Shown here piece after piece: positions 1-7,502 of a stretch of DNA of 7,502 bases; position 1 is the first letter of the stretch; each line of letters begins with the position of its first letter. The notes under the pieces were generated by a model, which saw only the letters and a list, made by a program, of their open reading frames with translations, had not been told where the DNA came from and ran no database searches. Both the position numbers and the translations under genes were made by a program. The DNA is from Alphaproteobacteria bacterium (lineage in GTDB: Bacteria > Pseudomonadota > Alphaproteobacteria > RS24), in NCBI GenBank assembly GCA_028816945.1, contig JAPPQG010000053.1, forward strand, positions 5,696 through 13,197, given 5' to 3'.

Positions 1-26
1 CTATAAACCTGTCTCTATAAACCCTG
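1..26. repeat. Imperfect direct repeat at the nuoJ stop
   Basis: The word CTATAAACC at 1-9 recurs at 15-23. Allowing one extra C, the match extends through CTATAAACC(C)TG. Read on the coding strand this is CAGG(G)TTTATAG twice, so the nuoJ stop TAG is followed fourteen bases later by a second copy. The outer copy may contribute an AGG to ribosome binding for nuoK, whose start is not visible. It could also be chance or a small slippage duplication. Confidence 0.4.
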
Positions 27-647
27 CCCCGAGTCGCGTTCAACAAGTTCAACACTATCTTGTCTGCGGCGGGCATTTTGGGCGTTAATATCTTGTTGGC
101 GTGGATTATCATGTTTTTGCAAAGTCAGCATAATCGCCCCAATCATCGCCACCAATAAAATCGCCCCCGCCACCTGAAAATAAAATATGTATTTTGTGTA
201 AAGCACCAACCCTAATGCTTCCGTATTGCTTAATGTGGGCGATATAGTAGATGAATCAGTTGGCATATTTGTAAGCGGCACAGTCTGGCCTATATCGACA
301 ATAAATGACGACCCGCTTAACACTAAAATAAGTTCAATCAATAATATGGTGCCGACAAGCCCGCCAATCGGCAAATATTGCAAAAAGCCCTCCCGCAATT
401 TGATAAAATCAATATCGAGCATCATAACGACAAACAGAAATAACACTGCCACCGCGCCGACATAGACAATAACTAAAATTAGCGCAAGAAATTCCGCCCC
501 TAGTAAAACAAAAAGCCCTGCACTATTAAAAAAGGCAAGAATTAAAAACAGCACAGAATGGACGGGGTTGCGCGCGGCAATCACCATAAAGGCACTGGCA
601 ACACATGTTGTGGCAAAAAGATAAAAGGCAAAATTGGTTAAAAGCAT
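15..647 (-). CDS. nuoJ: NADH-quinone oxidoreductase subunit J (ND6-type membrane subunit)
   Basis: NuoJ (ND6) is a small membrane subunit between NuoH and NuoK/NuoN. Its third helix is known to change conformation during the coupling cycle. The 210 residues show five hydrophobic segments: about 4-24, 30-48, 53-76, 92-111 and 152-176. The conserved third-helix block VYVGAVAVLFLFVVMML is at 61-77, including Tyr62 in the pi-bulge region. The loop between helices four and five (112-145) is Ser/Thr-rich and poorly conserved. The polar C-terminal tail ends in GQGL, typical of alphaproteobacterial NuoJ. ARNPVHSVLFLILAFFN at 25-41 confirms the family. The ATG at 645-647 fits the family N-terminus, although no clear Shine-Dalgarno is visible in the 21-base gap after nuoI. 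It ends in TAG fourteen bases from the left edge; nuoK should follow. Confidence 0.96.
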   Translation of the reverse strand: MLLTNFAFYLFATTCVASAFMVIAARNPVHSVLFLILAFFNSAGLFVLLGAEFLALILVIVYVGAVAVLFLFVVMMLDIDFIKLREGFLQYLPIGGLVGTILLIELILVLSGSSFIVDIGQTVPLTNMPTDSSTISPTLSNTEALGLVLYTKYIFYFQVAGAILLVAMIGAIMLTLQKHDNPRQQDINAQNARRRQDSVELVERDSGQGL

Positions 648-668
648 GGGCGTTCTAATTTGGTCTGG

Positions 669-1160
669 CTAGCGATAAGGTGCATCTAGTTCGATATTTT
701 TGGCAATTTCCACTTCCCAACGATCGCCATTGGCAAGCAATTTCTCTTTATCATAGAGCAATTCCTCCCTTGTTTCAGTTGCGAATTCAAAATTTGGCCC
801 CTCGACAATCGCATCGACTGGGCATGCTTCTTCACAGAGACCGCAATAAATACATTTCACCATATCTATATCATAGCGCAATGTGCGGCGTGTGCCGTCA
901 ATTTGCCGCGGGCCTGCTTCAATGGTAATAGCTTGCGCGGGGCAAACAGCTTCGCATAATTTGCACGCAATGCACCTTTCTTGCCCGTTTGGATAACGGC
1001 GCAAAGCATGTTCGCCACGAAAACGGGGGCTGAGCGGCCCTTTTTCATGGGGGTAATTAACTGTTGCTTTTTGGCGGAAAAAATAGCGCATGGCAAGGGC
1101 AAAGGCAGCCATAAATTCCATCAAAAACAAGCCTCGCAAGAGGCGATTAAACCAAGCCAT
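669..1160 (-). CDS. nuoI: NADH-quinone oxidoreductase subunit I (TYKY-type, two 4Fe-4S)
   Basis: NuoI carries clusters N6a and N6b, passing electrons from NuoG to N2 in NuoB at the base of the peripheral arm. The 163 residues match the family length. An N-terminal amphipathic or hydrophobic segment (about 8-28) is expected to lie along the membrane surface next to NuoH. Two ferredoxin-type motifs follow: Cys63, Cys66, Cys69 and Cys73 in [12 protein letters not shown], and Cys103, Cys106, Cys109 and Cys113 in [12 protein letters not shown]. As in all two-cluster ferredoxins, the fourth Cys of each motif is expected to bind the other cluster. The [17 protein letters not shown] block before the first motif is typical. 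The protein ends ...LDAPYR with a TAG stop, 21 bases before nuoJ. Nothing unusual was seen inside the protein. Confidence 0.98.
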   Translation of the reverse strand: MAWFNRLLRGLFLMEFMAAFALAMRYFFRQKATVNYPHEKGPLSPRFRGEHALRRYPNGQERCIACKLCEAVCPAQAITIEAGPRQIDGTRRTLRYDIDMVKCIYCGLCEEACPVDAIVEGPNFEFATETREELLYDKEKLLANGDRWEVEIAKNIELDAPYR

Positions 1161-1216
1161 ATGAAAACCTCTTTTGCTTATTTATTTTTATATCTATATT
1201 CATAATTGCTATTCAC
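1161..1216 (-). other. AT-rich nuoH-nuoI spacer, the longest gap in the window
   Basis: These 56 bases are strongly AT-rich, especially 1171-1210, unlike the coding sequence on either side. The end next to nuoI carries its ribosome binding site. I see no convincing inverted repeat with a U-run, so no terminator is called. The A/T-rich run contains -10-like words, but no properly spaced -35 element, so a promoter is not called either. A relaxed, unstructured translation-initiation region is the simplest reading. Confidence 0.5.
1168..1172 (-). promoter_or_regulatory. Ribosome binding site of nuoI (AGAGG)
   Basis: AGAGG on the minus strand lies seven bases before the nuoI ATG at 1158-1160. It suggests that nuoI initiates independently and is not coupled to nuoH, whose stop is 56 bases upstream. 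Confidence 0.6.
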
Positions 1217-2239
1217 CTATGGGGCTAAATCAAAATATTGCAATATCGCGGCCGTTAGCACGACCCAAAATAATGAAAAGGGCAAAAAGACTTTCCAGCC
1301 CAGCCGCATGAGTTGGTCATAACGATAACGCGGGACAATGGCTTTTACCATAGCAAACATAAAAAACATAAGCCATAATTTGCCGATAAACCACACAACA
1401 CCCGGCACCCAATTCAAAGGGGCAATATCAACAGGGGGCAACCAGCCGCCAAGAAATAAAATAACCGCCATCGCACACATCAATACGACATTAGCCAATT
1501 CGCCAATCATAAACACAACATAAGGGGTTGAGGAATATTCCACCATAAAGCCAGCAACCAATTCAGATTCAGCTTCGGGCAAATCAAAAGGCGGGCGGTT
1601 TGTCTCTGCCAAAGATGAAATAAAAAATATGACAAACATGGGGAAAAGCGGCACACAATACCAAATTTTCTCTTGCGCCATGACAATATCCGTTAAATTG
1701 AGTGAGCCTGCGCAAAGTAAAACGGTAATAATGACAAAGCCAATCGAGACTTCATAAGATACCATTTGCGCGGCCGAACGTAGCGCGCCAAGAAATGGAT
1801 ATTTAGAATTACTCGCCCACCCGCCCATAATCACGCCATATACGCCAAGTGAGGAAATAGCTAAAATATACAAAATGCCAACATTTATATCGGCAACCGC
1901 CCATCCTTCATTGACAGGGATAACCGCCCATGCGCTTAATGCAAGAAACATGGTTATGAAAGGGGCAAGTAGAAAAACAATTTTATCGGCCCGCGTGGGA
2001 ATAACAATTTCCTTAAACAAATATTTGAAAATATCAGCAAAACTTTGCAGCAGGCCAAAAGGGCCAACAACATTCGGGCCGCGCCTTAATTGCACGGCCG
2101 CCCAGATTTTGCGGTCGGCATACATAAAAAATGCCAAAGCCACAAGCAAAGCCAATATAATGGCAAGACTATGCGCGCCAATCAAAGCAAAGGGCAAAAC
2201 ATAGGTTTCAAAAAAACTAGGGTGAAGCATTTCATCCAT
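1217..2239 (-). CDS. nuoH: NADH-quinone oxidoreductase subunit H (ND1-type membrane subunit)
   Basis: NuoH (ND1) is the membrane subunit against which NuoB and NuoD dock; it forms the entry tunnel for quinone and starts the proton pathway. From the chosen start it has 340 residues, normal for the family, with about eight hydrophobic segments (near 17-40, 86-108, 119-140, 161-178, 196-211, 240-265, 280-300 and 317-334). Signature one, from [15 protein letters not shown] through the [11 protein letters not shown] segment, spans 42-77. Signature two, [20 protein letters not shown], spans 212-231, with acidic residues of the charged inner loop. The ATG at 2237-2239 is preferred because AAGGA sits ten bases upstream. 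The ATG at 2230 is possible, and an upstream in-frame ATG at 2308 lies deep in nuoG. The gene overlaps nuoG by 8 bases and ends in TAG, followed by a 56-base gap. Confidence 0.96.
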   Translation of the reverse strand: MDEMLHPSFFETYVLPFALIGAHSLAIILALLVALAFFMYADRKIWAAVQLRRGPNVVGPFGLLQSFADIFKYLFKEIVIPTRADKIVFLLAPFITMFLALSAWAVIPVNEGWAVADINVGILYILAISSLGVYGVIMGGWASNSKYPFLGALRSAAQMVSYEVSIGFVIITVLLCAGSLNLTDIVMAQEKIWYCVPLFPMFVIFFISSLAETNRPPFDLPEAESELVAGFMVEYSSTPYVVFMIGELANVVLMCAMAVILFLGGWLPPVDIAPLNWVPGVVWFIGKLWLMFFMFAMVKAIVPRYRYDQLMRLGWKVFLPFSLFWVVLTAAILQYFDLAP

Positions 2240-4382
2240 CTGTGCCTGTTCCTTTTTCTGTTTGATTTTGCATAATTTCTCTTTGCGTGGATTGGCGACT
2301 ACATGCACCCATAGTGGCAGAAGCCCGCGCGATAGGAGTGGTTAGGTAAAAATCATCATAAGCCTGCTTAAAGTGGCTTGCCTGCCCCGCTTTTGCGGTG
2401 GGGGCTTTTGAGGTAGGGGCTTTTGAAGTGGCACTTAATGTCGGGTGCGGGGCGGGGCTTATCTCATCAAGCTGCGCGAAGTGTGGCACTTGTTGGAACA
2501 TAGCAGCGCGCAAACCGTCAAGCGTATCATAAGGGAGCGGTTGGCCGAGTATGGCGGATAAGGCACGGAAAATTTTCCAATCCTCACGCGCTTCCCCGGG
2601 CGGAAAAAGCGCGCGTTGCGTCATCTGCACCCGCCCTTCTGTATTGACATAAATGGCAGATTTTTCAGTATAAGCCGCGGCGGGCAAAATAATATCAGCG
2701 GCCTGTGCGCCCGCATCGCCATGACTGCCAATATAAATGATAAAAGCTTTTTCGAGCCGTTGCATAGCAAGTTCATCAGCACCAAGCAAAAACACAATTT
2801 CTATATCGCCCGACTCGCACCCTTGTAAAATGCCTTCGACATCACGCCCGCCCGCCGCGGGTAAAAAGTTAAGGTCAAGCCCTGCCACACGGGCGGCCGC
2901 ATTATGCAATATATTAAACCCGTTCCAATCATCCTGTAACATATTCATTGTGCGCGCAAGTTCCAAAGCAGCACTATGCACAGTTGGCACAGTCAATGCC
3001 GTCTGCCCTAAAATCAGCATGGGGCGGCGGGCTTGTTGAAGTATTTTAGCAAATTTATGTTCGCCAACAATTACATCCAGCAATGACTCCAAACCATTGC
3101 CTAAATGCGTGACAGGATAAGTCAGGTCTGTATCTGTGCCAATCAAGCCAATGGGGAAATTGCCCTGTAACCAGCGTTTGCGAATGCGGGCATTGAGGAC
3201 TGCCGCCTCTTTGCGTGGATTCGCCCCAATAATTAACAGCGCATCAGCCTGCTCTATGCCTGCAATGGTCGTATTAAATAAATAATCGCTCCGCATATCG
3301 CTTGGCAATTTTGCGCCATCTTGTCGGCAATCTAAATGCGGACTTGCCAACTGCGCCATAAGCCCTTGCAAAGCAAACATGCTTTCAGCACAGGCTAAAT
3401 CGCCGGCAATGGCCGCTATTTTCGAATTGGCGCCGTTATTTTCCCCTGTCTTGCTTGCCTTTGTCTGTTGCGCCTTTATTTTGACAGCCATAGAGGTAAA
3501 AACAGTCTCCCAATTTGTTGGCTGTAATTTGCCATTTTTTCTAATATAGGGCGTGTCGAGTCGCTGGCAATGCAAACCGTCAAAAACAAAGCGCGATTTA
3601 TCCGATAGCCATTCTTCATTTATCTCATCATGGTTGCGGGGCAAAATGCGCATGACTTTGCCATCTCTTGTATCGACACGGATATTTGAGCCGACGGCAT
3701 CCATAACATCAATCGTTTCAGTTTTTGTTAATTCCCAAGGGCGCGCCATAAACGCATAAGGTTTGGCGGTCAAAGCACCAACAGGGCATAAGTCAATCAC
3801 ATTGCCCGATAATTCAGACGCTAGGCTTGCTTCTAAATAGGTTGTAATTTCCATATCTTCGCCACGCCCGATTGTGCCAATTTCTGGCACGCCCGCAACT
3901 TCCGTCGCAAAGCGCACGCAACGCGTGCAATGAATGCAACGCGTCATAATGGTTTTAACAAGCGGCCCCATATATTTTTCTTCCACCGCCCGCTTATTAT
4001 CACCAAAACGGCTAACCTCATGGCCATAGCCTAGTGCTTGATCTTGCAAATCACATTCCCCGCCTTGATCGCAAACGGGGCAATCCAATGGATGATTGAT
4101 AAGCAAAAATTCCATAACGCCTTTACGCATGGATTGCACATCGGCTGACTTTGTATCTATTTCCATATCGGCTACGACTGGCACGGCACAGCTGGCAACG
4201 GGCTTTGGTATGCCCGCCACAGCGACTAAACACATACGGCAATTCCCCGCCACAGATAAACGCTCGTGATAACAAAAGCGTGGGATTTCCGCACCTACCG
4301 CTTCGCAGGCTTGCAAAATGGTTGTGCCGTGCGCAACTTCAATTTCCACACCATCTATTTTGACTTTCAGCAATGCGCTCAT
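2232..4382 (-). CDS. nuoG: NADH-quinone oxidoreductase subunit G (75 kDa-type, multi Fe-S)
   Basis: NuoG is the largest peripheral-arm subunit and carries electrons from NuoF towards NuoI. It has 716 residues, somewhat longer than the roughly 690 I recall for alphaproteobacterial relatives. The N-terminal 2Fe-2S domain supplies N1b ligands Cys37, Cys48, Cys51 and Cys65. The His-Cys3 domain supplies N5 ligands His97, Cys101, Cys104 and Cys110. The next domain supplies N4 ligands Cys149, Cys152, Cys155 and Cys199. No further cysteine quartet follows at 215-270, so cluster N7 is absent, as in mitochondria. From about 270 onward it is a catalytically silent molybdopterin-oxidoreductase fold. Two polar low-complexity pieces stand out: residues 305-320, and a TSKAP pentapeptide repeat at 652-666. 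The conserved [13 protein letters not shown] block follows at 677-689, then a short variable tail. The ATG lies in an ATGA overlap with nuoF behind a perfect AGGAGG. Confidence 0.98.
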   Translation of the reverse strand: MSALLKVKIDGVEIEVAHGTTILQACEAVGAEIPRFCYHERLSVAGNCRMCLVAVAGIPKPVASCAVPVVADMEIDTKSADVQSMRKGVMEFLLINHPLDCPVCDQGGECDLQDQALGYGHEVSRFGDNKRAVEEKYMGPLVKTIMTRCIHCTRCVRFATEVAGVPEIGTIGRGEDMEITTYLEASLASELSGNVIDLCPVGALTAKPYAFMARPWELTKTETIDVMDAVGSNIRVDTRDGKVMRILPRNHDEINEEWLSDKSRFVFDGLHCQRLDTPYIRKNGKLQPTNWETVFTSMAVKIKAQQTKASKTGENNGANSKIAAIAGDLACAESMFALQGLMAQLASPHLDCRQDGAKLPSDMRSDYLFNTTIAGIEQADALLIIGANPRKEAAVLNARIRKRWLQGNFPIGLIGTDTDLTYPVTHLGNGLESLLDVIVGEHKFAKILQQARRPMLILGQTALTVPTVHSAALELARTMNMLQDDWNGFNILHNAAARVAGLDLNFLPAAGGRDVEGILQGCESGDIEIVFLLGADELAMQRLEKAFIIYIGSHGDAGAQAADIILPAAAYTEKSAIYVNTEGRVQMTQRALFPPGEAREDWKIFRALSAILGQPLPYDTLDGLRAAMFQQVPHFAQLDEISPAPHPTLSATSKAPTSKAPTAKAGQASHFKQAYDDFYLTTPIARASATMGACSRQSTQREIMQNQTEKGTGTDG
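2250..2254 (-). promoter_or_regulatory. Ribosome binding site of nuoH (AAGGA)
   Basis: AAGGA on the minus strand lies ten bases before the ATG at 2237-2239 and nineteen before the next in-frame ATG at 2230. It therefore favours the former as the nuoH start. It lies within the variable 3' tail of nuoG. Confidence 0.55.
2385..2429 (-). repeat. Three tandem 15-bp units in nuoG encoding [15 protein letters not shown]
   Basis: Three in-frame 15-base units (2385-2399, 2400-2414, 2415-2429) encode residues 652-666 of NuoG. The two left-to-right later units agree at 13 of 15 bases; the first agrees with the second at 10 of 15. The repeat forms a flexible Ala/Lys/Pro/Thr linker between the molybdopterin-like domain and the conserved C-terminal DFYLT block. 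It is probably a slippage-generated expansion that keeps the reading frame. Confidence 0.8.
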
Positions 4383-5677
4383 TCGGCCGCCTCCTGTCTT
4401 ATGGTCTGTTTCAGGCGAGTCTGCTCTAATCGCTCCTCAATAACAGGGCGGAAATGGCGGATAAGCCCTTGCACAGGCCAAGCGGCGGCATCACCCAAAG
4501 CACAAATTGTATGTCCTTCAACTTGTTTGCTAACCGTTAATAATAAGTCAATTTCTTGGCTATCGGCGCGCCCATTTGCCATGCGCTCTAACACGCGCCA
4601 CATCCAACCCGTTCCCTCACGGCAGGGCGTGCATTGGCCGCAACTTTCATGCTTATAAAAATAAGCAATACGCGCAATGGCACGAATAATATCGGTTGTC
4701 TTATCCATCACAATAACGGCTGCTGTGCCAAGCCCTGACTCGACATTTTTCAAACTATCAAAATCCATAAGCACAGTATCGCAAATCTCTTTTGGAATAA
4801 GTGGCACAGATGAGCCACCCGGAATAACCGCAAGCAAATTATCCCAACCACCGCGCACACCGCCCGCATGTTTTTCAATCAATTCTTTGAGGGGAACGCC
4901 CATTTCCTCCTCCACATTGCAAGGCCTATTCACATGGCCTGAAATGCAAAATATTTTTGTGCCTGTATTGCCGTCGCGCCCCAAAGCACTAAACCATGCC
5001 GCGCCGCGCCGCAAAATGCTTGGCGCAACCGCAATCGTCTCAACATTATTGACTGTGCTAGGACAGCCATAAAGTCCCATATTGGCAGGAAAAGGAGGCT
5101 TTAAGCGGGGCATGCCCTTTTTGCCTTCAAGGCTTTCAAGCAAAGCCGTCTCTTCACCGCAAATATAAGCCCCTGCCCCGCGGTGCAGATAAATATTATA
5201 ATCCCAACCTGACTTGCAGGCATTTTTGCCAAGCAAGCCTGCCCCATAGGCTTCATCTATGGCGCGTTGTAGAATTTCAGCCTCACGGATAAATTCGCCG
5301 CGTATATAAATGTAGCAATCATGCGCGCCCATCGCAAAGCCCGCAAGCAAAGCCCCTTCTAGCAATTTATGCGGTTCATGGCGCAAAATATCACGGTCTT
5401 TGCATGTGCCGGGTTCAGATTCATCGGCATTGACAATAAGATAATGCGGGCGGCCGTCACTTTCTTGTGGCATAAAAGACCATTTTAAGCCTGTGGGAAA
5501 GCCTGCGCCTCCCCGCCCCCGCAAGCCAGAATTTTTTATCTCTTCAATAATATGCGTACGCCCTTTTGCTAATAAAGATTTTGTCTCATGCCAATCGCCG
5601 CGTGTGCGGGCGGCGGCTAAACCAGCATCGGCAAATCCGTAAAGATTAGTAAAAATGCGGTCATTATCTTTAAGCAT
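4379..5677 (-). CDS. nuoF: NADH-quinone oxidoreductase subunit F (51 kDa-type, NADH/FMN-binding, N3 cluster)
   Basis: NuoF is the electron entry point: it binds NADH, passes hydride to FMN and feeds electrons to the 4Fe-4S cluster N3 at the tip of the peripheral arm. The 432 residues match the usual length. The glycine-rich flavin/NADH loop [13 protein letters not shown] is at 54-66 and the acidic [13 protein letters not shown] motif at 83-95. The SLBB-type region follows at about 240-300. N3 ligands are Cys346, Cys349 and Cys352 (in [12 protein letters not shown]) plus Cys392 (in HTICALGD), so every required ligand is present. The ATG overlaps the nuoE stop as TAATG, with AGGA at 5685-5688 seven bases upstream. 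The TGA stop overlaps the nuoG ATG as ATGA. These junctions suggest coupled translation of E, F and G, which assemble as one module. No oddity was seen. Confidence 0.98.
   Translation of the reverse strand: MLKDNDRIFTNLYGFADAGLAAARTRGDWHETKSLLAKGRTHIIEEIKNSGLRGRGGAGFPTGLKWSFMPQESDGRPHYLIVNADESEPGTCKDRDILRHEPHKLLEGALLAGFAMGAHDCYIYIRGEFIREAEILQRAIDEAYGAGLLGKNACKSGWDYNIYLHRGAGAYICGEETALLESLEGKKGMPRLKPPFPANMGLYGCPSTVNNVETIAVAPSILRRGAAWFSALGRDGNTGTKIFCISGHVNRPCNVEEEMGVPLKELIEKHAGGVRGGWDNLLAVIPGGSSVPLIPKEICDTVLMDFDSLKNVESGLGTAAVIVMDKTTDIIRAIARIAYFYKHESCGQCTPCREGTGWMWRVLERMANGRADSQEIDLLLTVSKQVEGHTICALGDAAAWPVQGLIRHFRPVIEERLEQTRLKQTIRQEAAE
4390..4395 (-). promoter_or_regulatory. Ribosome binding site of nuoG (full AGGAGG consensus)
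   Basis: AGGAGG on the minus strand lies seven bases before the nuoG ATG, inside the last codons of nuoF. It is the strongest Shine-Dalgarno in the window and fixes the start at 4382. Confidence 0.8.
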
Positions 5678-6342
5678 TAGATTGTCCTATTTTCACCATT
5701 ATTTGTGTTTGTAGGTGTGCTTGTGTTTGCAGTTGTCGGTGTTGTTGGCGTTGCGGTTGTGGTGACAGGTGTGTGGGCGGGTTCAGAGGCATGGCGCGCA
5801 TTTTGTGGCCCGGGTTTTACCTCTTTACCCTCTTGCAAAGCAATTAAAATTGCTTCAAAACTTTCAGCCGTTAAATCCTCATAAAAATCATTATTTATTT
5901 GCACCATAGGCGCATTCACACATGCGCCTAGACATTCGACCTCTTGCCATGAAAATTGGCCGTCTTCGGTCATTTGCTTTTCGGCCCCTATTTTTTTGCG
6001 ACATACAGATTTTAACGCCTCTGCCCCGCGCAACCAGCATGGCGTTGTGCCGCACAGTTGGACAAAATATTTGCCAACAGGGGATAGATTAAACATTGTA
6101 TAAAAGGTTGCCACTTCAAGGGCGCGCATATAGGGCATAGCAAGCATATCGGCAACATAACGAATAGCGGGTTCAGGCAGCCAACCGCCTACTTGTTCTT
6201 GTGCCTGCCAAAGCAAAGCAATAATCGCGCTTGCCTGTCTGTTCGGCGGATATTTCGCTATTTGCTGTTTCGCAAAAGCTAAGTTTTCGCTTGTGAAAGC
6301 AAATTCGCTCGGCTGTTCGCTATGGAGGCGGCGCACACTCAT
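5677..6342 (-). CDS. nuoE: NADH-quinone oxidoreductase subunit E (24 kDa-type, 2Fe-2S)
   Basis: NuoE is a thioredoxin-like ferredoxin of the NADH dehydrogenase module. It binds the off-pathway 2Fe-2S cluster N1a and packs against NuoF. The 221-residue protein has an N-terminal helical part (about 15-85) with the family's [11 protein letters not shown] stretch at 74-84, then the ligands Cys97, Cys102, Cys137 and Cys141 in the C-x4-C and C-x3-C pattern. The core ends near residue 178. Residues 186-221 are a low-complexity tail with 13 Thr in positions 191-213, likely disordered. The start at 6342 is chosen because it gives an ATGA overlap with the nuoD stop and has GGAG ten bases upstream. The frame stays open 42 codons further, but that stretch is inside nuoD and does not look like NuoE. 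The TAA stop shares one base with the nuoF start. Confidence 0.96.
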   Translation of the reverse strand: MSVRRLHSEQPSEFAFTSENLAFAKQQIAKYPPNRQASAIIALLWQAQEQVGGWLPEPAIRYVADMLAMPYMRALEVATFYTMFNLSPVGKYFVQLCGTTPCWLRGAEALKSVCRKKIGAEKQMTEDGQFSWQEVECLGACVNAPMVQINNDFYEDLTAESFEAILIALQEGKEVKPGPQNARHASEPAHTPVTTTATPTTPTTANTSTPTNTNNGENRTI

Positions 6343-7502
6343 CGGTCGACTTCTCCAAAAACAATATCGAGAGAACCAAGAATGGCAGATACATCGGCAA
6401 GCATATGATTGCGGGAGAGATAATCTAGGGCTTGCAAATGCGCAAAGCCCGGGGCGCGGATTTTGCACCGATACGGTTTGTTTGACCCGTCGGCAACAAG
6501 ATAGACGCCAAACTCACCTTTGGGCGCTTCTACCGCCCGATACACTTCCCCCGCTGGCACATGATAGCCTTCTGTATAAAGTTTGAAATGGTGAATCAAT
6601 GCTTCCATAGATTTTTTCATATCGGCGCGTTTGGGCGGGACAATTTTGCCGTCTGTGGCAGAAACTTCCCCATCGGGCAATTTGTCAATCGCTTGCTGGA
6701 TAATATGCACGGATTGGCGGCACTCTTCGACACGGCAAAGATAGCGGTCATAGCAATCGCCATGCTTGCCAATGGGAATATCAAAATCAAAATCAGCATA
6801 GGATTCATAGGGTTGCGCTTTGCGTAAATCCCACGCAAGCCCTGCACTGCGCGCCATAACCCCCGTTAGCCCCCAATGTAGAACATCGCTTTTTGACACT
6901 TTGCCAATATCGACATTGCGCTGTTTGAAAATGCGGTTTTCAGTTAGCAGGCTTTCAATATCATCCATGACTTTTAGAAAGGGCGGGCAGAAATCATAAA
7001 TATCTTGCACAAGTTCGGGCGGTAAATCTTGATGCACCCCGCCGGGGCGGAAATAAGCCGCATGCAAACGCGCCCCTGAGGCGCGTTCATAAAAAATCAT
7101 TAATTTTTCCCGCTCCTCAAAGCCCCAAAGCGGCGGGGTCAATGCGCCAACATCCATTGCCTGCGTGGTAATATTTAATAAATGGCTCAATAGGCGGCCA
7201 ATTTCAGAATAAATAACCCGTATATATTGGCCGCGCGGTGGCACAGATAAATCTAACAAAGCCTCAACGGCAAGGGCAAAGGCATGTTCTTGATTCATCG
7301 GCGCGACATAATCCAATCGGTCAAAATAAGGCACGGATTGGAGATAGGTTTTATGTTCGATTAATTTTTCTGTGCCGCGGTGCAATAAGCCAATATGGGG
7401 GTCGACACGCTCGACCAATTCACCGTCTAAATCCATAACCAAACGCAACACGCCATGCGCGGCGGGATGCTGCGGGCCAAAATTGATTGTAAATTTGCGG
7501 TC
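6339..7502 (-). CDS. nuoD: NADH-quinone oxidoreductase subunit D (49 kDa-type), 5' end outside window
   Basis: NuoD lines the quinone-reduction pocket in the peripheral arm of complex I, next to cluster N2 of NuoB. The frame is open to the right edge, giving 387 visible residues. The first of these form the family's N-terminal signature, [11 protein letters not shown] at residues 7-17, so only a short N-terminus should be missing compared with about 390-410 residues in relatives. Visible His16 and Tyr65 (in RLDYV) align with the quinone-headgroup ligands His38 and Tyr87 of Thermus Nqo4. The conserved LRKAQPY block lies near residues 226-232, and the protein ends in the usual GEVDR. A GTG at 7449-7451 is an internal Val codon, not the start. 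The TGA stop overlaps the nuoE start as ATGA, so translation is probably coupled. Identification is firm. Confidence 0.97.
   Translation of the reverse strand, partial: DRKFTINFGPQHPAAHGVLRLVMDLDGELVERVDPHIGLLHRGTEKLIEHKTYLQSVPYFDRLDYVAPMNQEHAFALAVEALLDLSVPPRGQYIRVIYSEIGRLLSHLLNITTQAMDVGALTPPLWGFEEREKLMIFYERASGARLHAAYFRPGGVHQDLPPELVQDIYDFCPPFLKVMDDIESLLTENRIFKQRNVDIGKVSKSDVLHWGLTGVMARSAGLAWDLRKAQPYESYADFDFDIPIGKHGDCYDRYLCRVEECRQSVHIIQQAIDKLPDGEVSATDGKIVPPKRADMKKSMEALIHHFKLYTEGYHVPAGEVYRAVEAPKGEFGVYLVADGSNKPYRCKIRAPGFAHLQALDYLSRNHMLADVSAILGSLDIVFGEVDR
6353..6356 (-). promoter_or_regulatory. Ribosome binding site of nuoE (GGAG)
   Basis: On the minus strand GGAG lies ten bases before the ATG at 6340-6342, within the last codons of nuoD. 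It supports this start over the longer in-frame ATG at 6468. Confidence 0.65.

Noticed and set aside
1147..1203. An 18-codon minus-strand frame running from the nuoH-nuoI spacer into nuoI, a possible leader peptide
   Set aside because: It has no ribosome binding site, is made of AT-rich filler codons, and stops by chance inside nuoI in another frame.
2240..2308. Upstream in-frame extension of nuoH starting at 2308
   Set aside because: It lies inside nuoG, gives a Lys-rich segment before the first membrane helix, and is less well supported than the ATG at 2239 with AAGGA upstream.
4266..5072. Plus-strand open frames of about 130 codons at 4266-4658 and 4677-5072, and a 109-codon frame at 1875-2204
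   Set aside because: They lie entirely antisense to nuoF, nuoG and nuoH, whose protein motifs are unmistakable. Their own translations show no recognisable domain and have the composition of a reverse-complement shadow.
2154..5354. The 10-mer AAGCAAAGCC at about 2154, 5139 and 5345, resembling a scattered uptake-type word
   Set aside because: All three copies encode Ala-Leu-Leu with the same codon choice (GCT TTG CTT) in nuoH and nuoF, so codon preference explains them.
6343..6468. Upstream in-frame extension of nuoE starting at 6468
   Set aside because: These 42 codons overlap the 3' end of nuoD and give a Cys/Arg/Ser-rich stretch unlike any NuoE N-terminus. The ATGA overlap and GGAG support the start at 6342.
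6617..6847. Minus-strand 76-codon frame inside nuoD, and a similar 78-codon frame at 866-1102 inside nuoI
   Set aside because: Both are out-of-frame readings of conserved complex I genes, with no start signals or recognisable domains.
7449..7451. GTG codon that could be taken as the nuoD start
   Set aside because: The frame stays open to the window end and encodes the conserved [11 protein letters not shown] motif with the quinone-site His before this codon, so it is an internal Val.

Overview
The window is a continuous stretch of a respiratory complex I (proton-translocating NADH:quinone oxidoreductase) operon. Seven genes lie on the minus strand and are read from right to left in the order nuoD (5' end outside the window), nuoE, nuoF, nuoG, nuoH, nuoI, nuoJ. 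The standard nuoA-N order predicts nuoB and nuoC beyond the right edge and nuoK just beyond the left edge. No plus-strand gene, RNA gene, mobile element or CRISPR array could be supported.

The organism looks like an alphaproteobacterium of moderate GC (near or a little below half, by eye). Three things suggest this: NuoH and NuoD closely resemble the mitochondrial type; NuoG lacks the extra N7 cluster cysteines seen in E. coli and Thermus; and NuoJ ends in a Gly-Gln-Gly tail that I associate with alphaproteobacteria. TGA, TAA and TAG all serve as stops, and Trp is TGG where checked, so the standard bacterial code applies. I cannot place it more precisely; a marine or host-associated lineage is only a guess.

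Right to left: nuoD (6339-7502) encodes the quinone-site 49-kDa-type subunit. nuoE (5677-6342), nuoF (4379-5677) and nuoG (2232-4382) encode the NADH-oxidising arm with clusters N1a, N3 plus FMN, and N1b, N4 and N5. These four genes are coupled by minimal overlaps (ATGA, TAATG, ATGA). nuoH (1217-2239, overlapping nuoG by 8 bases) encodes the membrane subunit that forms the quinone tunnel. After it the packing loosens: a 56-base AT-rich spacer precedes nuoI (669-1160, clusters N6a and N6b), and a 21-base spacer precedes nuoJ (15-647, a small membrane subunit). Together the proteins take electrons from NADH through FMN and the Fe-S chain to quinone at the NuoD/NuoH interface, coupled to proton pumping.

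All key cluster and cofactor ligands expected in these subunits are present, so the enzyme appears functional. The unusual points are small: a Thr-rich C-terminal tail on NuoE, a pentapeptide repeat and a polar insert in NuoG, the AT-rich nuoH-nuoI gap, and a duplicated word at the end of nuoJ. I found no undescribed system here; this is an ordinary core-metabolism region.
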